Assembly (NCBI GenBank): GCA_020284085.1
Contig: JACEVL010000936.1
Location: 186,001 to 250,000 of the forward strand
Length of the DNA: 64,000 nucleotides
Origin: Aporrectodea caliginosa
Lineage: Eukaryota; Annelida; Clitellata; Crassiclitellata; Lumbricidae
Reading direction: 5' to 3'
Below are positions 56,055 to 64,000 of this stretch, one piece after another (position 1 is the stretch's first letter; each line of letters begins with the position of its first letter). The position numbers and the translations under genes are program-made. The notes beneath the pieces were generated by a model. It saw only the letters and a list, made by a program, of their open reading frames with translations. It searched no databases and had not been told where the DNA came from.

Positions 56055-57115
56055 GGCAAAAGGCAAAGGTATGTGGAATTTCATAGCAGTTTAAATGTCT
56101 ACATACACACAAGTATGTGCCAAGTTGCAACCCTTGCATTTCAAACTAACATAGTTATTTCACAATCTAGTCAACACTTTTCAAATGGTTTTTTCATACT
56201 AGAAAACATCATAATACATGTATATGCATCTATTATGATCCATCTAAGCATCTGCAGACATGAAAACATAAAAAGATTTATTCAGTGCAACTGTGTAGCA
56301 GTTTTAGTACCTCAGACAACAACAGTAACTGGCAACAAGATTACAACTCTTATGAGCCAAACTAACAGATGAAATGATTTTACAATTCATAATAATATGA
56401 TGCAAAGCAACAACCGCTTTATCAAGAACAGAAGCATATTTAAAGCTTTTCCCAAATCCACCTGAATGTCAGAATCTTATTGGGTTTTTCTGAAGACTAT
56501 GAAGGCTCTTTCAAATCTCATCTGATAAGAGTCTGAACTCAGATTTAGGAATGAAAGCCAACACGAAACAACCATACACCTATTCCACCCAAAACATACA
56601 AATACATCTAAAACAATACTAATAAAACTAAACTACTGCTACTACTACTATTAAAAATAATAACAATAATAATAATACAAATAATTGTAAAATAATAATA
56701 CAGTATTACTAACATTTTCCAAATTTTATGAAGTATCCTTTCTACCAATGAAAAATTACATTATGATTTTATGATTAAAATTGTTACTACATTAATAATA
56801 TATTAACAGGCAGTTAAACAATTAAACAGCAGACTAGTCATTCCAGATCATGCATTACTTTGTAATGTAATTTTGTATAACACACCTGGAACATCCTTGG
56901 GCTTAAAAATAACTAAACTTGACAAGTAGTAGCCATACCCAGTACACTTCTTTATCTCTTAAAAATATTCTAAATCACAAGGGATCTGTGTCCCATGGTA
57001 CTTTACAAATAAAAATAATGATTAGTGTTATTAAAACAATAGTAACAAGAATGATAATGAACAAGTGGTTACATCGGTCATTGTAAACCAGAAGCATTTT
57101 CAAATGGGTCTTCAT
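56055..57115. other. No gene recognised
   Basis: The stretch is AT-rich with short TAA/ACT runs near 56630-56700. Probably intergenic DNA 3' of RAB2. Confidence 0.5.
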
Positions 57116-57119
57116 GTGC

Positions 57120-57480
57120 TTTAGTTGTAATCGTTAATTTATATAGCTCCTTCACAAGAAATTCCTCAGAGGCGCTTCCAACCTGACAATTGATGCAAGG
57201 CCACAATCAAACTGAGTGGTTTTCAATAGCTTATGGATAACAGGCAGAGAAAGACCAAGTATATCAAGACGTCAAGTGACTAGGCAACCTATTCCAGAAA
57301 GATGGACTAAGCTTCAGTGCTGGACTGTAGAAGAAGTGGCCAGCGAGACAACCAGATTACTTTACGAGGCAAAGCAAAGGGATCCGTGACCAGGTATGAT
57401 AGACCAAGACATACCATGTAGAAAACTTCACTGAATTTGATCGCTGGCCACAAAACCTGATATTAAACCATCAACGCAAC
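57120..57480 (-). mobile_element. LINE 3' end
   Basis: The complement ends GGAAGCGCCTCTGAGGAATT, TCTTGTGAAGGAG and CTATATAAAT (57137-57146), then a CGATTACAACTA tail. The upstream part is non-coding 3' sequence. Confidence 0.6.
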
Positions 57481-57746
57481 AGAGGCTGGAATCACACACC
57501 AAAGCGTAAACAGTTTTTGTCAATAAAAGTTTTATATATTGCACATAAAATTTCATTTCTTATGAGCAGCACATAACATTACAACACTACATTAAAATTC
57601 TACAGTAGGGTGCACGGCATCTAATTTACAACAGCATGCAAGTTTACGGCACTGTACACTGTGTAAGGAATTTCTACAACAGACACTGCCTACCGAACTC
57701 CACGTGCGACATTCACTCTGTACAAATGCACAGGAAACTTTATACA

Positions 57747-57752
57747 TTTAAT
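57747..57752 (-). terminator. Weak polyadenylation signal candidate ATTAAA for RAB2
   Basis: ATTAAA lies about 236 nt downstream of the RAB2 stop on the minus strand. No canonical AATAAA was seen nearer. Confidence 0.25.
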
Positions 57753-57987
57753 GGAAAGCATAAAAGATAATTTCGATCTTCACAGAAACACAATCATAAC
57801 ATAGAGTTCAAGAAGGAATCACGTGAGAAGATAAAGCAGAGCCCGAACGCGTTTCTTCACAGAGGTCCAGAGAGTAATAGAGATTTCAGGTGTCTATAGA
57901 CTGTAGGGTTTCTTGTAAAGGTGAAGTGTGTAAGGAAGTGGCAGCAGAAGGCCATACAGATCATGTCATCTGCTGACCTCCGTTGCC

Positions 57988-64000
<6,013 letters not shown>

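Overview
This window is nuclear DNA from an animal, most likely a marine invertebrate. The evidence is intron-split genes with GT-AG (and some GC-AG) splice sites, an animal-type RAB2 gene, a myosin motor gene, tRNA-headed SINEs, LINE fragments and many hAT-type DNA transposons. The base composition is AT-rich. I cannot name the phylum: nothing seen is diagnostic, although the 8-mer TAGGCCTA is strikingly frequent.

Layout. 1-5400: intergenic DNA dominated by a 4.2-kb minisatellite of a 20-bp unit. 5440-6875: the 5' part of a Gypsy-like LTR retrotransposon (LTR, tRNA-Leu-type primer site, leader with a 19-bp repeat, Gag-like coiled-coil ORF). 6985-8172: two exons of an unrecognised minus-strand gene, one carrying an in-frame TGA. 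8.6-29 kb: repeat-filled intergenic DNA with SINEs, LINE fragments, two hAT MITEs and a large transposon that holds a nested hAT. 29291-31786: a two-exon minus-strand membrane transporter of the ArsB/CitMHS (Lsi2-like) superfamily. 31.8-38.9 kb: MITEs, a three-level nest of hAT elements and a four-copy array joined at GGTTATAACC. 39308-44861: six plus-strand exons encoding the N-terminal part of a divergent class III-like myosin motor, with a doubtful seventh at 48130. 48-57 kb: LINE and SINE fragments, tandem repeats and a hAT fossil with transposase remains. 57988-64000: RAB2 on the minus strand, complete from switch II-proximal sequence to the C-terminal Cys-Cys, with its 5' exons beyond the window.

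The four host genes show no shared pathway; they look like ordinary neighbours in an intron-rich genome. The interesting biology lies in the mobile and repetitive layer and in the divergent myosin and transporter. Most long open frames in the window are artefacts of low-complexity repeats.
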